Source of the DNA: Diploptera punctata
Taxonomy: Eukaryota > Arthropoda > Insecta > Blattodea > Blaberidae
Reading direction: 5' to 3'
Assembly (NCBI GenBank): GCA_030220185.1
Contig: JASPKZ010007287.1
Coordinates: 628,501 to 692,500, forward strand
DNA: 64,000 bases
In this document: one piece after another, positions 8,741 through 18,599 of the stretch
How the letters are laid out: every line of letters starts with the position of its first letter
Numbering within the stretch: position 1 is the stretch's first letter
Notes under the pieces: model-generated
The model's input: the letters and a program-made list of their open reading frames with translations, nothing else
The model's database searches: none
Told to the model about the DNA's origin: nothing
Program-made: the position numbers and the translations under genes

Positions 8741-9684
8741 TGAAAAATAACTTATTTACCTATACTTTTATGAAAAATAAATAACAGTATTGGGCAGGTA
8801 TACATATTCCCAAAACAATTTATTTTAATGCTTCTAAAATTGTAATTAATTTCCAAACACAGGATTTTTTCCATTTGAAATATTAATTTGATGCTATACT
8901 CTTGTTTACTTTGGATTCTGCACACATTGCTGCTGTTATGGTATTGTGGTCTATTTTCAATTTTGTGTGATATTGACATCATAATCATATATTTTTTCCT
9001 AATTAGAACATAGGGCCTTAATGAAGCTCTTCCATCTGCTTATACTTCTTGCCAAAGTCTTTGTCTGTTTCCAAATTTTACTATTGCTTTTATAATTTTC
9101 AGCTATCCTATTGCAAGTTATTTTAAGCCTAAGAATTTTCCATGCGCCTTGCGGTTTCCAGTCTAATGCACACCTTTCTAATTACATTTTGTGATTTGCA
9201 TAGAGTAAGTACAATCCAATACTACTTTCTTTCTTTCTTTAATTCGTTTTTCATTGGGTGGTTGTTGAGTCTTTAATCATAATTCTTGATTTGACATTAA
9301 ATCAAGTCATCTCATACTTAATATTCATCTTAAACATCTGTTAACAAACACCTGGAGTATATTACTTATTTGTGTTGTAATTATCCATGTTTTCTTCTTC
9401 AATGTTGGGCCTTGGCCTCTGTTATAAGCCCCTCCAAATATGCCAGTGTTGAGATAGTGATTTTTTTTTTACTGTATGAGATTATCAGTCTCATGCCCAA
9501 CCCCAACCTGGAGGACTGGGATATCTCTTTTTGGTCTATGAGGTGAGTCAAAATATACAACTCATTAATAATAATTAATGTAACAATTTGTCAAATCTTA
9601 ACATTTGTTAGTGAAACTGGGCATAAGTGTGTAATTGCTTGTATGCTCCAGCTAATTTCTTATGATATTCAAATATTCTATTCA
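8741..9684. other. No gene seen; possible old repeat at 9415-9560
   Basis: A 78-codon minus frame at 8752-8988 is AT-biased and unconvincing. At 9475-9560, sequence around CCCAACCCCAACCTGGAGGA resembles a dispersed insect repeat and is followed by CTATGAGGTGAGTCA, like a PLE end. Confidence 0.35.
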
Positions 9685-9925
9685 AATATTTGAAGTGAAG
9701 AATTTATACCTGAACTGGGATTTATCCCAAGACCTCTGCTTTTACGCACTAGCCCACTATATTTGTGCTACCTAGGCATCTCAATTTAAATGGATTTTTT
9801 TTTTAATTTTTCTCTTTCTTATACAATCCCTAATCGCCCAAGGCAAAGAACTTTCATTTCCAATACCTTCTGGCAGCTTCTTATTCAAGAAATTTTTTTA
9901 ATGCAATTTTTACATAATTATTATA
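9685..9925. repeat. SINE-A fragment
   Basis: TGAAGAATTTATACCTGAAC, the tRNA-like complement (GGGATTTATCCCAAGACCTC) and CTTCTTATTCAAGAA follow the order seen in the SINE-A units at 10259-10905 and 52505-54235. Confidence 0.55.
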
Positions 9926-9935
9926 GCCAGTAGTC

Positions 9936-10258
9936 CCGTGCCGTAGCCAAGTGGTTAAGGCAAGATGCCTTGGTGCAGAGCTACGGGACTTGCGCTAGTT
10001 TGAGTCCCCATGGGGGAAGAAATTTTCTCGTGGAATTTCAGCCAGTATGGGACTGGTGCCCACCCAGCATCATGAGGCATTTGGGTAGCTACAATAAATA
10101 GTGACTCCAGGTTGAGAAGACCAGCTATAATGGCTGGGAGACCCAACATGCTGACCATATGTCACCCCTACACTGGTTTATGATCGCCTGCCTCTGTGAT
10201 TAACATATGTGGACGTGAGGCCAGCAGCCGGCTGGTAGGCATCTTTCACACTGAAGGA
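9936..10258 (+). repeat. SINE-B, tRNA-derived, about 320 bp
   Basis: The head reads GCCGTAGCCAAGTGGTTAAG (A box) and GCTAGTTTGAGTCCCCATGG (B box). The body CAGTATGGGACTGGTGCCCA, CTATAATGGCTGGGAGACCC and the 3' part near ACATATGTGGACGTGAGGCC recur at 26125-26480 (minus) and 28186-28500 (plus). Three copies of one family in the window make the SINE call firm. Confidence 0.75.
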
Positions 10259-10905
10259 CAAATTAGTTTTTGAAGAGAAATTTATGGCTGACCTGGGTTT
10301 TTTAACCCAAGACCTCTGATTTTACTTATCAGCACACTAGCTTAATGCTACCTATGCATCTCAATTCAAAGAGATTTTTTTTTCTTTCTTATATAATCTC
10401 CAATCACTCAAGAAAGAGATCTTTCGTTCCCAATACCATAGAGCAGCTTCTTATTCAAGAAAACTTTTTAATGGGATCTTTACACAACTATTGTAGTAAA
10501 TAAAACTTACATTTTATATGTTTTTATTTTTAATTTATCACTCACATTAAAGACAAATTAATATTTGATGACAAAAATTTATATCAGAATTGGGATTTGA
10601 ACCCTAGATCTCTGGTTTTATGCACTAGCACACTACCTTCGTACTCTTAATTCAAATGAAAATTTTTCCCTTATACAATACCCAATCGTCTGAGGTAGAG
10701 AACACTTGTTTCCAATGCCATCTGGTGACTTCTTGTTCAAAAATACCTTTAATTGGATTTTTACACAACTATTAGAGCCAGTTTTTGTGAGAGTGATGAT
10801 TTTTCTGATTTGGATTCTAGTAATATTATTTATTTTATTTTTATCTTCTTCTTTATCTAGTTTTGTATCCTCGTTCCAGAAGACAAGTTTATAGTATATT
10901 TATAC
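10259..10905. repeat. Two SINE-A units in tandem
   Basis: Each unit has the order GACAAATTA...TTTGAAGAG, a reverse tRNA-like segment ending in CACTAGC..., a TCTTATACAAT stretch, then CTTCTTGTTCAAAA-type sequence and a TTTTACACAACTATT end. The first starts near 10250 and the second near 10548. No coding sequence; the 62-codon frame at 10706 is inside the repeat. Confidence 0.6.
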
Positions 10906-11352
10906 AGAATATATTAAATAATCAGTATTTTAGGGAGCATTGTAGTCTACATTTTCTTCTCTCAAATTTACTTAGTTTTGATCTATCACTTGTGTTTTTG
11001 TTATGCTGGTATCTTGTACAATAACTATGGAATCCTGGGACTGCCATTTACTGCAAAAGATTTTCAGCTTCATACAAAATTTTCCATCTCTTGTTTCTGT
11101 TGATCTATGCAAATCTTTCAGTACAGTAACAGCTCCTTGTTCACAGTGGGGTATGTTCCATAAATATGCTGTGAATACAGAAACCATGAATATGGAATGA
11201 TAATTTGTATGGGTATATAGGGGATATGTTCCCAGGTTCCAAAATAAAATAAAAATTATCAAAATAAAATCAATTTAATGAGAGATTTTTAACAATTTCT
11301 TTTAACAGAATTCCTTATTTTGTCTATGGATTTCTTGATGAATCATAAAGTT
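10906..11352. other. Possible DNA-transposon relic
   Basis: A minus frame at 10972-11262 (96 codons, TAYLWNIPHCEQGAVTVLKD) overlaps a sequence whose end, CATAAATATGCTGTGAATAC then GGGGATATGTTCCCAGG, resembles ends of pogo-type insect MITEs. Similar CGCGAATA/GAACC phrases occur at 12185-12275. The family is not established and no gene is claimed. Confidence 0.25.
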
Positions 11353-11459
11353 AAACCTCATAATGTTAAAAATTCCCAAATTTATTATATAAATAAAAAT
11401 CATAAAAAATCATCGGAGAACATATTGTTTAAATAACTCACCTCATAGGATTCATGCTT

Positions 11460-11507
11460 CCATGATATCGCGATTTCAAACATAATCATGTTCATCGTCA
11501 GCCATAA
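11460..11507 (-). ncRNA. Hammerhead-like ribozyme core (PLE-1)
   Basis: Same elements as 7660-7707 on the minus strand: CTGACGA, AACAT/ATGTT, GAAA, ATC-GC-GAT, A. Confidence 0.5.
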
Positions 11508-11553
11508 CTCCGACTGTTGAAATTCTTCGGCCGAAGAATTTCAACAGTCGGAG

Positions 11554-11601
11554 TTATGGCTGACGATGAACATGATTATGTTTGAAATCGCGATATCATG
11601 G
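11554..11601 (+). ncRNA. Hammerhead-like ribozyme core (PLE-1)
   Basis: Identical in sequence to 7660-7707, and the mirror of 11460-11507. A transcript through the palindrome could form two ribozymes or one long hairpin. Confidence 0.5.
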
Positions 11602-11700
11602 AAGCATGAATCCTATGAGGTGAGTTATTTAAACAATATGTTCTCCGATGATTTTTAATGATTATACCTCATAATATTTACTTCCCAACATTAATTAAAT

Positions 11701-12815
11701 ATAAAAATCATAAAGTTGATTCATTAACATTGAAACAGTGTCATATGGATGGAAACAACTCGCCATTGAGTAAACGGTCAAACATTTCTATTTTTGCTTT
11801 AAGTGACATCACTCTTTTTTCTGCTTCAAAACTAATTTTTATTTCCTTTTACTCAACATTATAAACTGGGAACAAAGACAAAGAGATATGTGTTTTTTAA
11901 TCAAAATTATTGCAACGAATGACAAGTCGAAACAATAAAACACCGATCATGGCAAGGGCAGCATTTATCAAAGGATATAGCCACATGTGAAATACAGTGG
12001 CAGCTGCTTTTAACAATGAACTTTATGCTTAGTGACAATATGGTTTGTTTTACTTTGATATTTATTTGTCCATTTGGTTTGAATCACTCTTTGTAAAAGC
12101 TGCCTTGGCACGTGCCTGCAATAAAAATAGTTGCCGGTGCATTAATAAAGGATACCCATTCCTTCTAATATACTGACTGGATCCGCGAATAAAGAAATTT
12201 GTAGCTGCCAATACAGGAACTGTGTCGCAATTTTTTAACCCACGAATTATGAAAACGCGAATAATGGAACCATGAATAAGTAGCTTTTACTGCATTTTCT
12301 CTTTGAAATCTGTACAGTTCTTATAATTTATCCTCTCTAGTTTATGAGTATTTCTTCTTTAGTCTGAAAAAATCATAACTAGTTCTAAATCTTTAGTCTG
12401 AAAACATCACTAGTACTAGATCTGCCCTTATTTTCATGCTTCTTGCCTGTAGAAACATTGACTGAAATGACTTTAAAAAAATAGCCATATGTATCAAGGC
12501 AGGAAGACGCAGTTCTGTTTTATTCATACCATTCAATATTAAGTTTACATAAATAACATTATACTGTCTTTGTTGCAGTTTCTTTGATTAGTTGGTTAGT
12601 TGATTGGTAACTAATATTAAATAGTTGGCAGTAATGCCATTTGGCCTCTTGCGGTCCAATATTTAAAAAAATTGAATAGAGCAACTAGGAGATTCACTTC
12701 TAATAGTTCTATACTTTCCTGTGTTGCAATCTTAATTTTGAACATCTGAAATTACATTCTCTATTTATTACTAAATTTTCTTCACTGGACATGTTTAGAG
12801 ATTTTATTTGAAGAC
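11701..12815. other. No gene seen
   Basis: A 68-codon frame at 11658 begins inside the PLE flank and lacks any motif. CGAATAATGGAACCATGAAT at about 12260 hints at an old MITE. Confidence 0.4.
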
Positions 12816-12821
12816 TGTGGT

Positions 12822-13202
12822 GGACTAGTGGTTATGCTCCTTGCCTCTGGTCCCAAGTTCAAACCCGGCCGGGGTCGATGGATTTTTTAGGATGGAAAAA
12901 TCCAAGGAGCAAGTCCTTCGGGAGGGACTTTAAGCTGTGGGTCCCGAGTCTGAAGATTTTCAGGCTCGTGAAAAATCCTTAAGCCTGAATGAAAAAGCCT
13001 CTAAGCAAAATTTTCCCATCTTAGTACTATCTTGGTTTCCTAGATGTCAGTATGAGGTGGAACGCTAACCACGGGCCACTCAAAAATGACATCTATACGA
13101 AAACAAGTGTAACTAAATTAATATGGTTCAAATTCTTCCCTGTAGGGGGAGAGCGCCTAAATCTGTGTAAAGGGAAAACATAGGATTACAATACAATACA
13201 AA
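12822..13202 (+). repeat. SINE-C, tRNA-derived, full length
   Basis: The head has a GTGGACTAGTGGTTATGCTC A box and a CCCAAGTTCAAACCCGG B box. The body includes ATTTTTTAGGATGGAAAAAT, GGGTCCCGAGTCTGAAG and the 3' part GTAGGGGGAGAGCGCC. It ends in a short TACAA repeat at about 13187-13202, as expected for a LINE-mobilised SINE. A degenerate copy lies at 13580-13700. Confidence 0.75.
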
Positions 13203-13262
13203 TTTGAAGAGAAAAATTTATCCTTCAGTGAGAAGTGTTAAATCAATAATTAAAACATAAAT
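13203..13262 (-). repeat. SINE-A fragment
   Basis: TTTGAAGAGAAAAATTTATC and CAGTGAGAAGTGTTAAATCA match the SINE-A body at 17540-17590. It lies directly against the SINE-C tail. Confidence 0.55.
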
Positions 13263-14099
13263 GTTTAGAGATTTTCATCTCCATTCATTCAACCAGTAAT
13301 TGATGCTGACAGAGTCGTGTTGTTGGACACATTTCAGTGCTTCCATCTCTGCATAGCTTGGAACCCAATGCAGAAAATTTATTCTACAGACATTTTCAAA
13401 AATTCTTAATTAGTTTACACTTTTGGGTTAATAAAAAAACAAAACTGTTTATTAAAATAGCTGCAGCTCTTTCTTATGTGATATCACTGAAGCTTCCTTT
13501 TCGAAACTGACAGGAAACATGCTACTGTTATAATGAATGTGAAAAGATATTCTGCTTTCCTGATACTGTAACTAGTATTTACTTCTGGCAGACTGGTTAC
13601 CATGCTCTGGTTCAGGGTTCAAAGTTTCAAGCCCAACTAGAATTGTTGGATTTTTAAGGGTATAAAAATCCTGATCACACCTTCCTTCAGAAGATACCAT
13701 GAAATAAATTTCACCAACATCATCATATGCTTTGCATGATGGATCCTGATATCTGTTGCAATGTCATGCCAGCATGTTCAGAAAGCTAATAAGGTGGTAG
13801 TCCTACTGCTGGATAACTATGCATTATGCTTGTAACTGTGTACAGAAGAAATTCTAATATTACATTTAAATGTGATTACACAAACAGCCAGAAAACAGAA
13901 ATTGTTGACGACCATAGCATAATATAGATATAAATTTATGACATTAAAAGTACCTTAATTCTGAAATAGTGGCCTCTGAGAAAAATTTGTCAGCCTCTTC
14001 TTTCCCAGATTTTAATTGCAATTCTAATGATCTGAGATATTAAGAATGTTGTTAAATAAAATATCATATACTGTAATTTCTAGTACTAGCAATAACCCA
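13263..14099. other. No gene seen; degenerate SINE-C at 13580-13700
   Basis: 13580-13700 keeps CAGACTGGTTACCATGCTC, GGTTC-like and GGATTTTTAAGGGTATAAAA elements of SINE-C in order. The rest is non-coding. Confidence 0.45.
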
Positions 14100-14568
14100 T
14101 CTGAACCTTAAAAAAGAAACATGCATAAAATAAACAAAACTATCATACTAACGAGGGAGTTAGCGCAAGTTGCGATCGCAACTGCAAAAAAGTTTTGGTT
14201 TGCATGTAAGAGTTTTACATGTACATTACAAATATGTGCACTATATTTGCCATTGACAATTACACTGCACTTTACAATCATGTGCAATCAGTCACCGAGT
14301 TCAAAAATGGATTGTTGGTAACTACTGGCAAAAGATTACGAGGATGAACATGTCACAGAGTATAAAGTGCTGGAAACAGAGTTGCTTATCACAGTAGGAG
14401 CATTTCATGAATGTCTGCATTCAGCAGTCTTCTGAGTCACACTGCTTTTGAACATAAAAAAAAAAAGAAGAGTCATAATGTCAGCTGAAGATAAGAGTGA
14501 CTCCTCTTGAAAACTGCAGTTCCCATATTAATATTTAATTTTAGGAAGTTATATTTTGAGGTTATTTT

Positions 14569-15179
14569 AATTATATTATTTTTAGTCTGGACATCTTACC
14601 TCAATATTAATGTTGATTTGTTCTTGGACATGTTTCAAAACAATTCTGTTTTATCATCAGCTTTCCCAGACTGGGAAAGCTGACATGTTTCAAAACAATT
14701 CTGTTTTATTGTCAGCTTTCCCAGTCTGGGAAAGCTGATGATAAAACAGAATTGTTTTGAAACATGTCCAAGAACAAGGAGTCTCTTCTTCTCATTGATT
14801 TGCTCGGGGCACATCATGACAGAACTCATATCGATGCTGTGCAACCTCAAAAAATGGTGTATACAGTCAAGACCATCCCTCCTGGGTGCACACCTTACAC
14901 TCAGCCATTTAATGTGCTATTCTTTTGACAATTCAAGGCAGTGCTGAAGCAGATTGAAGATCACAGTATCGTTAACGATACCATTGTCGAGGGATTCAAT
15001 TTCTTTGCTGATGTGTAGAATACACAATCAGTTCTGTTCTCCATCTTTGCAGACTTTCTTCAGTACTCCTTTCCCAGTCTGGGAAAGCTGACGATAAAAC
15101 AGAATTGTTTTGAAACATGTCCAAGAACAAATCAACATTAATATTGAGGTAAGATGTCCAGACTAAAAATAATATAATT
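14569..15179. repeat. Inverted repeat of about 115 bp around a transposase fragment
   Basis: AATTATATTATTTTTAGTCT at 14569 is mirrored at 15160-15179. The inner ends reach the small palindrome CTTTCCCAGACTGGGAAAG at about 14663, which recurs at 14717 and 15069. Confidence 0.7.
14760..15062 (+). pseudogene. DDE transposase fragment (plus copy)
   Basis: Contains LLLIDLLGAHHDRTHIDAVQ and TIPPGCTPYTQPFNVLFF-like coding, the second-Asp block and PPGCT block found in many DDE superfamily transposases. A stop follows at the TGA near 14928. Its sequence matches the minus copy at 15600-15300 almost base for base. Confidence 0.55.
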
Positions 15180-15229
15180 GCAGTTCCCATGTTTGAAAAA
15201 ACATAGAGTATGAGGTAAGGTAAGAAGTG

Positions 15230-15885
15230 ACTCATTTTTTATTGCATCAAAAATATGTTCGGCACGTGTTTTAAACCTCTCTGGTCTGAAGTATCCAGCT
15301 ACAGTCCAGGAGTACTGAAGAAAGTCTGCAAAGATGGAGAACAGAACTGATTGTGTATTCTACACATCAGCAAAGAAATTGAATCCCTCGACAATGGTAT
15401 CGTTAACGATACTGTGATCTTCAATCTGCTTCAGCACTGCCTTGAATTGTCAGAAGAATAGCACATTAAATGGCTGAGTGTAAGGTGTGCACCCAGGAGG
15501 GATGATCTTGACTGTATACACCATTTTTTGAGGTTGCACAGCATCGATATGAGTTCTGTCACGATGTGCCCCGAGCAAATCAATGAGAAGAAGAGACTCC
15601 TTCACTGCATCTGAGAAGTGGACATCTTCAGGATTTATTTCGTGATTAGGCTGGACTTCAAGGCAACTTGAATCAAATTTTGCTGTTTCAGCATGTGTTG
15701 CACTACTCGCACTCCAAACTGACCTGTTGGTTCCTGTTATTGGCAATGGCACTTAGTTTACACATTTTTGTAATCAGCACCTCAAACATATTCATACAAA
15801 CCAAAACTTTTTTGCAATTGCATCTTGCGCTAACTCCCTCATAAGCCAGTATTTGAAACTCATATTTAGGAGGCCCTGAATTCAA
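15230..15885 (-). pseudogene. DDE transposase fragment (minus copy)
   Basis: Reading from 15885: EFQILAYEGVSARCNCKKVL, then after a frame change at about 15752 SDAVKESLLLIDLLGAHRDR and KIIPPGCTPYTQPFNVLFF. After a stop at 15450 the frame continues through QFKAVLKQIEDHSIVNDTIV to a C-terminal part near 15240. The Asp in LLIDLLGAH and the PPGCT-QP block fit a DDE transposase of the broad Tc1/mariner-pogo type; the exact family is not resolved. The Trp usual before GH is Leu, and several stops and shifts are present. Confidence 0.6.
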
Positions 15886-15890
15886 TTTCT

Positions 15891-16240
15891 GGAGTTTAGC
15901 AATCTGAATGAGATTCTTTCACTGGATTTTTCCAGTCTTCAAAGCAAATGATTGAAATTTCATTACCAGGTTCTATTTCATCATAATATTATTAAAATTT
16001 ATACTTTTACAGAAAACACAATAGTAACCAACCACAAAATTCCAGACATAGAAGTATTTAAGTATCTGTAGACTTATCTATACTCATACATCCCTACTTG
16101 AGGACAAGGGTACTCCCTATCAGGAGTTAGTTAACAAAGCTAATTTAGTTATGCTTATATATATATGTATATATATATCAGAAAATGACATGTGGTTTGA
16201 ACTATCTGTAAATCGGAATTAATTAAAAGAATATATTTAA
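15891..16240. other. No gene; possible LINE scrap
   Basis: Around 16030-16090 a plus frame reads KIPDIEVFKYL, reminiscent of LINE RT C-terminal segments, but it stops at once. A TA-rich run lies at 16158-16180. Confidence 0.3.
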
Positions 16241-16336
16241 ATTAATATTGGGAAGTGAACATTATGAGGTTATATCATTAATAGTGAGTGGAGAACATAT
16301 TTTTAATGACTCACCTCATACAATTTCAAATTTCTT

Positions 16337-16379
16337 TGATACCGGCGGTTTCAGAAAATATCTTGTCCCCCTTCAGTCA
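16337..16379 (-). ncRNA. Hammerhead-like core, mutated (PLE-4 left arm)
   Basis: Mirror of 17031-17073, but the core reads CTGAAGG; the invariant A9 is lost, so it should be inactive. Confidence 0.4.
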
Positions 16380-16519
16380 TGGCTTCCACTGATGAAATTT
16401 TCTGGTTGTTGATTTCTCTAAGGATATCACCTCTTGTGCTGCCATCTTTGGTTGGGATTATAAACTTTGTAATTAAATTTTTATCCACCAGAATATCAAG
16501 AAAATTACTTACCATCCAG

Positions 16520-17060
16520 TAGTACATAAGAAATTTCAAAAAATGTTTGAAAAACACAACATTACTTTGGCACCAATAAATAAATTTAGTCTGGAAAAAC
16601 TTCTAAGTACCAATAAAAAAAATCAACATCCCAGACAGTAAGAAATCTGGAATTTATCAAATATAATTGTAATGATTGTAGCAAAGTATACATAGGAAAA
16701 ACAAAAAAGAATTTGGAAACACGCACTAAAGAACATTTTAGAAATATTAAAAATTGTAAAATTGAAAAATCAGCAATTGCTTCACATAGTTTGCTAGAAC
16801 ACCATAAAATTGAAAAAGAGGCAAAACTTTTGAAACAATTGGATAAACCATTGGAATTGACAATTTGGAGAAAGATATTCATTCAGAAGAATAAATATCG
16901 ATCTATGAACTTCGATATTCTGGTGGATAAAAATTGAATTACAAAGTTTATAATCCCAACCAAAGATGCAGCACAAGAGGTGATGTCCTTAGAGAAATCA
17001 ACAACCAGAGAATTTCATCAGTGGAAGCCATGACTGAAGAGGGACAAGATATTGTCTGAA
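16520..17060 (+). pseudogene. PLE-4 GIY-YIG endonuclease fragment
   Basis: The translation parallels the PLE-1 endonuclease: HKKFQKMFEKHNITLAPIN-like start, a SGIYQI..C-DCSKVYIGKTK core split by a frameshift near 16665, then METRTKEHFRNIKNCKIEKS and LTIWRKIFIQKNKYRSMNFD. A stop falls at 16935 and the frame is shifted again beyond. The catalytic Tyr pair and the conserved Arg are still readable. There is no RT domain in this copy. Confidence 0.7.
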
Positions 17061-17073
17061 ACCGCCGGTATCA
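17031..17073 (+). ncRNA. Hammerhead-like ribozyme core (PLE-4 right arm)
   Basis: TGA/TCA helix I, CTGAAGA at 17034-17040, one unpaired G, helix II GGACAA/TTGTCT-type closed by G-T, GAAA at 17058-17061, helix III pairing ACC with GGT, A at the cleavage position. Compared with PLE-1, helix III changes from ATC/GAT to ACC/GGT with pairing kept. Confidence 0.5.
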
Positions 17074-17232
17074 AAGAAATTTGAAATTATATGAGGCGAG
17101 TCGTTAAAAATGTTCTCCACTCACTATTAAAGGAAAATATTTTCATGTTCAGATGACAACATAGATGATGTTTTTATTATTGATTTAACATTTCTCACTG
17201 AAAGATAAATTATATTTGAAGAGAAAAATTTT

Positions 17233-17306
17233 TGCCTAGACCAAGACTCGAACCCGGGTCCCTTGGATTTCCGGGCCAAGTGCTCTACCAACTGAGCTAC
17301 CGAGGC
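17233..17306 (-). tRNA. tRNA-like SINE head
   Basis: 74 bases with A box TAGCTCAGTTGGTAGAGC and B box GGTTCGAGTCTTGGT. Several substitutions from the copy at 18878. It is probably not a functional tRNA. Confidence 0.35.
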
Positions 17307-17760
17307 GAGTTACGATCTAGATGCAATTTTTTCTCTTATATACGTTGTAATTCCCTATCGCCAAATGCTTTTGAAACCATTGCTTCTATCTTTGCAAATG
17401 GCGGCTTCTTAGTTAAGAAGACATTTATTGGGAATTTAACATTACTTTATAAAGCTAGTAAAGCTTCTAATGATGTTTTTATTATTGATTTCTCACTGAA
17501 AGATAAATTATATTTGAAGAGTCTAGGCGAAAATTTTTCTCTTCAAATATAATTTATCTTTCAGTGAGAAATGTTAAATCAATAATAAAAACATCATTAG
17601 AAGCCTTACTAGCTTTATAAAGTAATGTTAAATTCCCAATAAATGTCTTCTTAACTAAGTAGCCGCCATTTGCAAAGATAGAAGCAATGGTTTCAAAAGC
17701 ATTTGGCGATAGGGAATTACAACGTATATAAGAGAAAAAATTGCGTCTAGATCGTAACTC

Positions 17761-17834
17761 ACCTCGGTAGCTCAGTTGGTAGAGCACTTGGCCCAGAAAG
17801 CCAAGGGTCCCGGGTTCGAGTCTCAGTCTAGGCA
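17761..17834 (+). tRNA. tRNA-like SINE head
   Basis: 74-base cloverleaf-like sequence with A and B boxes. The acceptor end starts ACCTCGG and the T stem is weakened by a change to CTCAGT. It sits inside the SINE-A right arm. Confidence 0.35.
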
Positions 17835-17866
17835 AAAATTTTTCTCTTCAAATATGACAACAAAGA

Positions 17867-18376
17867 TATTTATCAACTCCTTCACTTTCCAGCACTAAAC
17901 ACAATTCAAATGTTCTAATATCATAATGAATAATGAGCCAGCATTGGGAATCCAGAGAAAAGATGAACTACAATCAGTCTCTGCCATTGGCTAAGTAAAT
18001 AAAATATTATCATGTTGTAAGAAATTTTTTAATTCTGAGCTGAAGAAAGCATGGGAACCTCTGCTGTAATGCCTTTGATTTTTAAATTCCATGTTGTTAC
18101 AGGGTGTACAGATGTTGTGATTTGTAACTATGGATGAATTGTAGTGTGACTCCACATTTAAATGTTGTGGTTCTATTTTGTGTATTTTTGTAAAATTGTA
18201 CATAGTTGATTGTATGACTGGTTGATGTAAAATTCCTATCATATTTTCTTTTAATATGTGTGTTCTAATACCAACCATTCTACTTAATTTATACTTTAGG
18301 TTGTGGTCTGAGTAGATAGATGACATTTTATTTGGTCTGATTTCAATTTACAGAGCTCTTTGGCAGACCACATATA
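17867..18376. other. Unassigned 111-codon minus frame; otherwise no gene
   Basis: 17991-18326 (minus) is open: MSSIYSDHNLKYKLSRMVGI ... FFSSELKNFLQHDNILFT. The C-terminal FF-SELKNFL-type pattern is reminiscent of the ends of LINE ORFs, but no catalytic motif is visible. It could be a LINE relic or chance. Confidence 0.25.
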
Positions 18377-18534
18377 CAGTGTGATCAGTATAGCACTGGA
18401 CAGCAGACACGGGGATTTCACTATACACTGCTGATGCACTTACGGTGGGGAATGGACAGCTTAGGATCGTGGTGATACAATGACACACATTTTCATAATT
18501 ATTTTACAAATTGTCATACTTACCAACTTTATTG

Positions 18535-18599
18535 AAGCAGGTGCTGGAACTGTTCACCTTCATTGTCCATACATTTTTGACACCTCTTTATAAAATTAG
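18535..18599 (-). pseudogene. Transposase C-terminal remnant
   Basis: The minus strand reads NFIKRCQKCMDNEGEQFQHL then LQ and a stop. The CxxCxxxxGxxFxHLL pattern is the usual C-terminus of arthropod Tc1/mariner-type transposases. Everything upstream is displaced by the SINE. Confidence 0.6.

Larger units (their letters stand above)
11397..11700. repeat. PLE-1 terminal unit, perfect palindrome
   Basis: The arms join directly at CGGCCG with no spacer, giving about 270 bases of almost exact palindrome that contains the PLE-1 terminus on each strand. 11669-11700 carries the same outward flank as 782-826. A related but diverged copy of that flank lies in the same orientation at 11353-11404, so the palindrome is bracketed by about 50-bp direct repeats. 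Confidence 0.8.
14100..15890. mobile_element. Decayed DDE DNA transposon, two inverted copies
   Basis: Two damaged copies of one transposase lie in opposite orientation. The plus copy has its N-terminal part at 14121-14321 and its DDE part at 14760-15062. The minus copy runs from 15885 to 15230. An inverted pair of about 115 bp (14569-14684 and 15063-15179) is superimposed on the plus copy. A direct repeat TGCAGTTCCCAT lies just before it (about 14515) and right after it (about 15179), compatible with a 12-bp TSD or an ancestral duplication. Confidence 0.6.
16241..17128. mobile_element. PLE-4 asymmetric inverted unit
   Basis: The arms 16282-16500 (minus) and 16911-17128 (plus) are inverted copies of a PLE 3' end, both ending in a CACCTCAT/GAGGCGAG-type terminus. 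The centre (about 16500-16910) keeps the endonuclease domain only in the plus copy. 16241-16281 is the outward flank, matching 782-826 in reverse. It resembles PLE-1 in layout but is clearly diverged. Confidence 0.75.
17134..17866. repeat. SINE-A inverted pair
   Basis: Left arm 17134-17520 and right arm 17527-17866 are near-identical reverse complements. Each contains a 74-base tRNA-like head, the block CTTATATACGTTGTAATTCC, the block TTTGCAAATGGCGGC and the end ACATCATTAGAAG. They meet at TTTGAAGAGTCTAGGCGAAA. The 93-106-codon frames here (starting MPRPRLEPG or MPRLRLEPG) are translations of the antisense tRNA-like head and are not genes. Confidence 0.75.
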
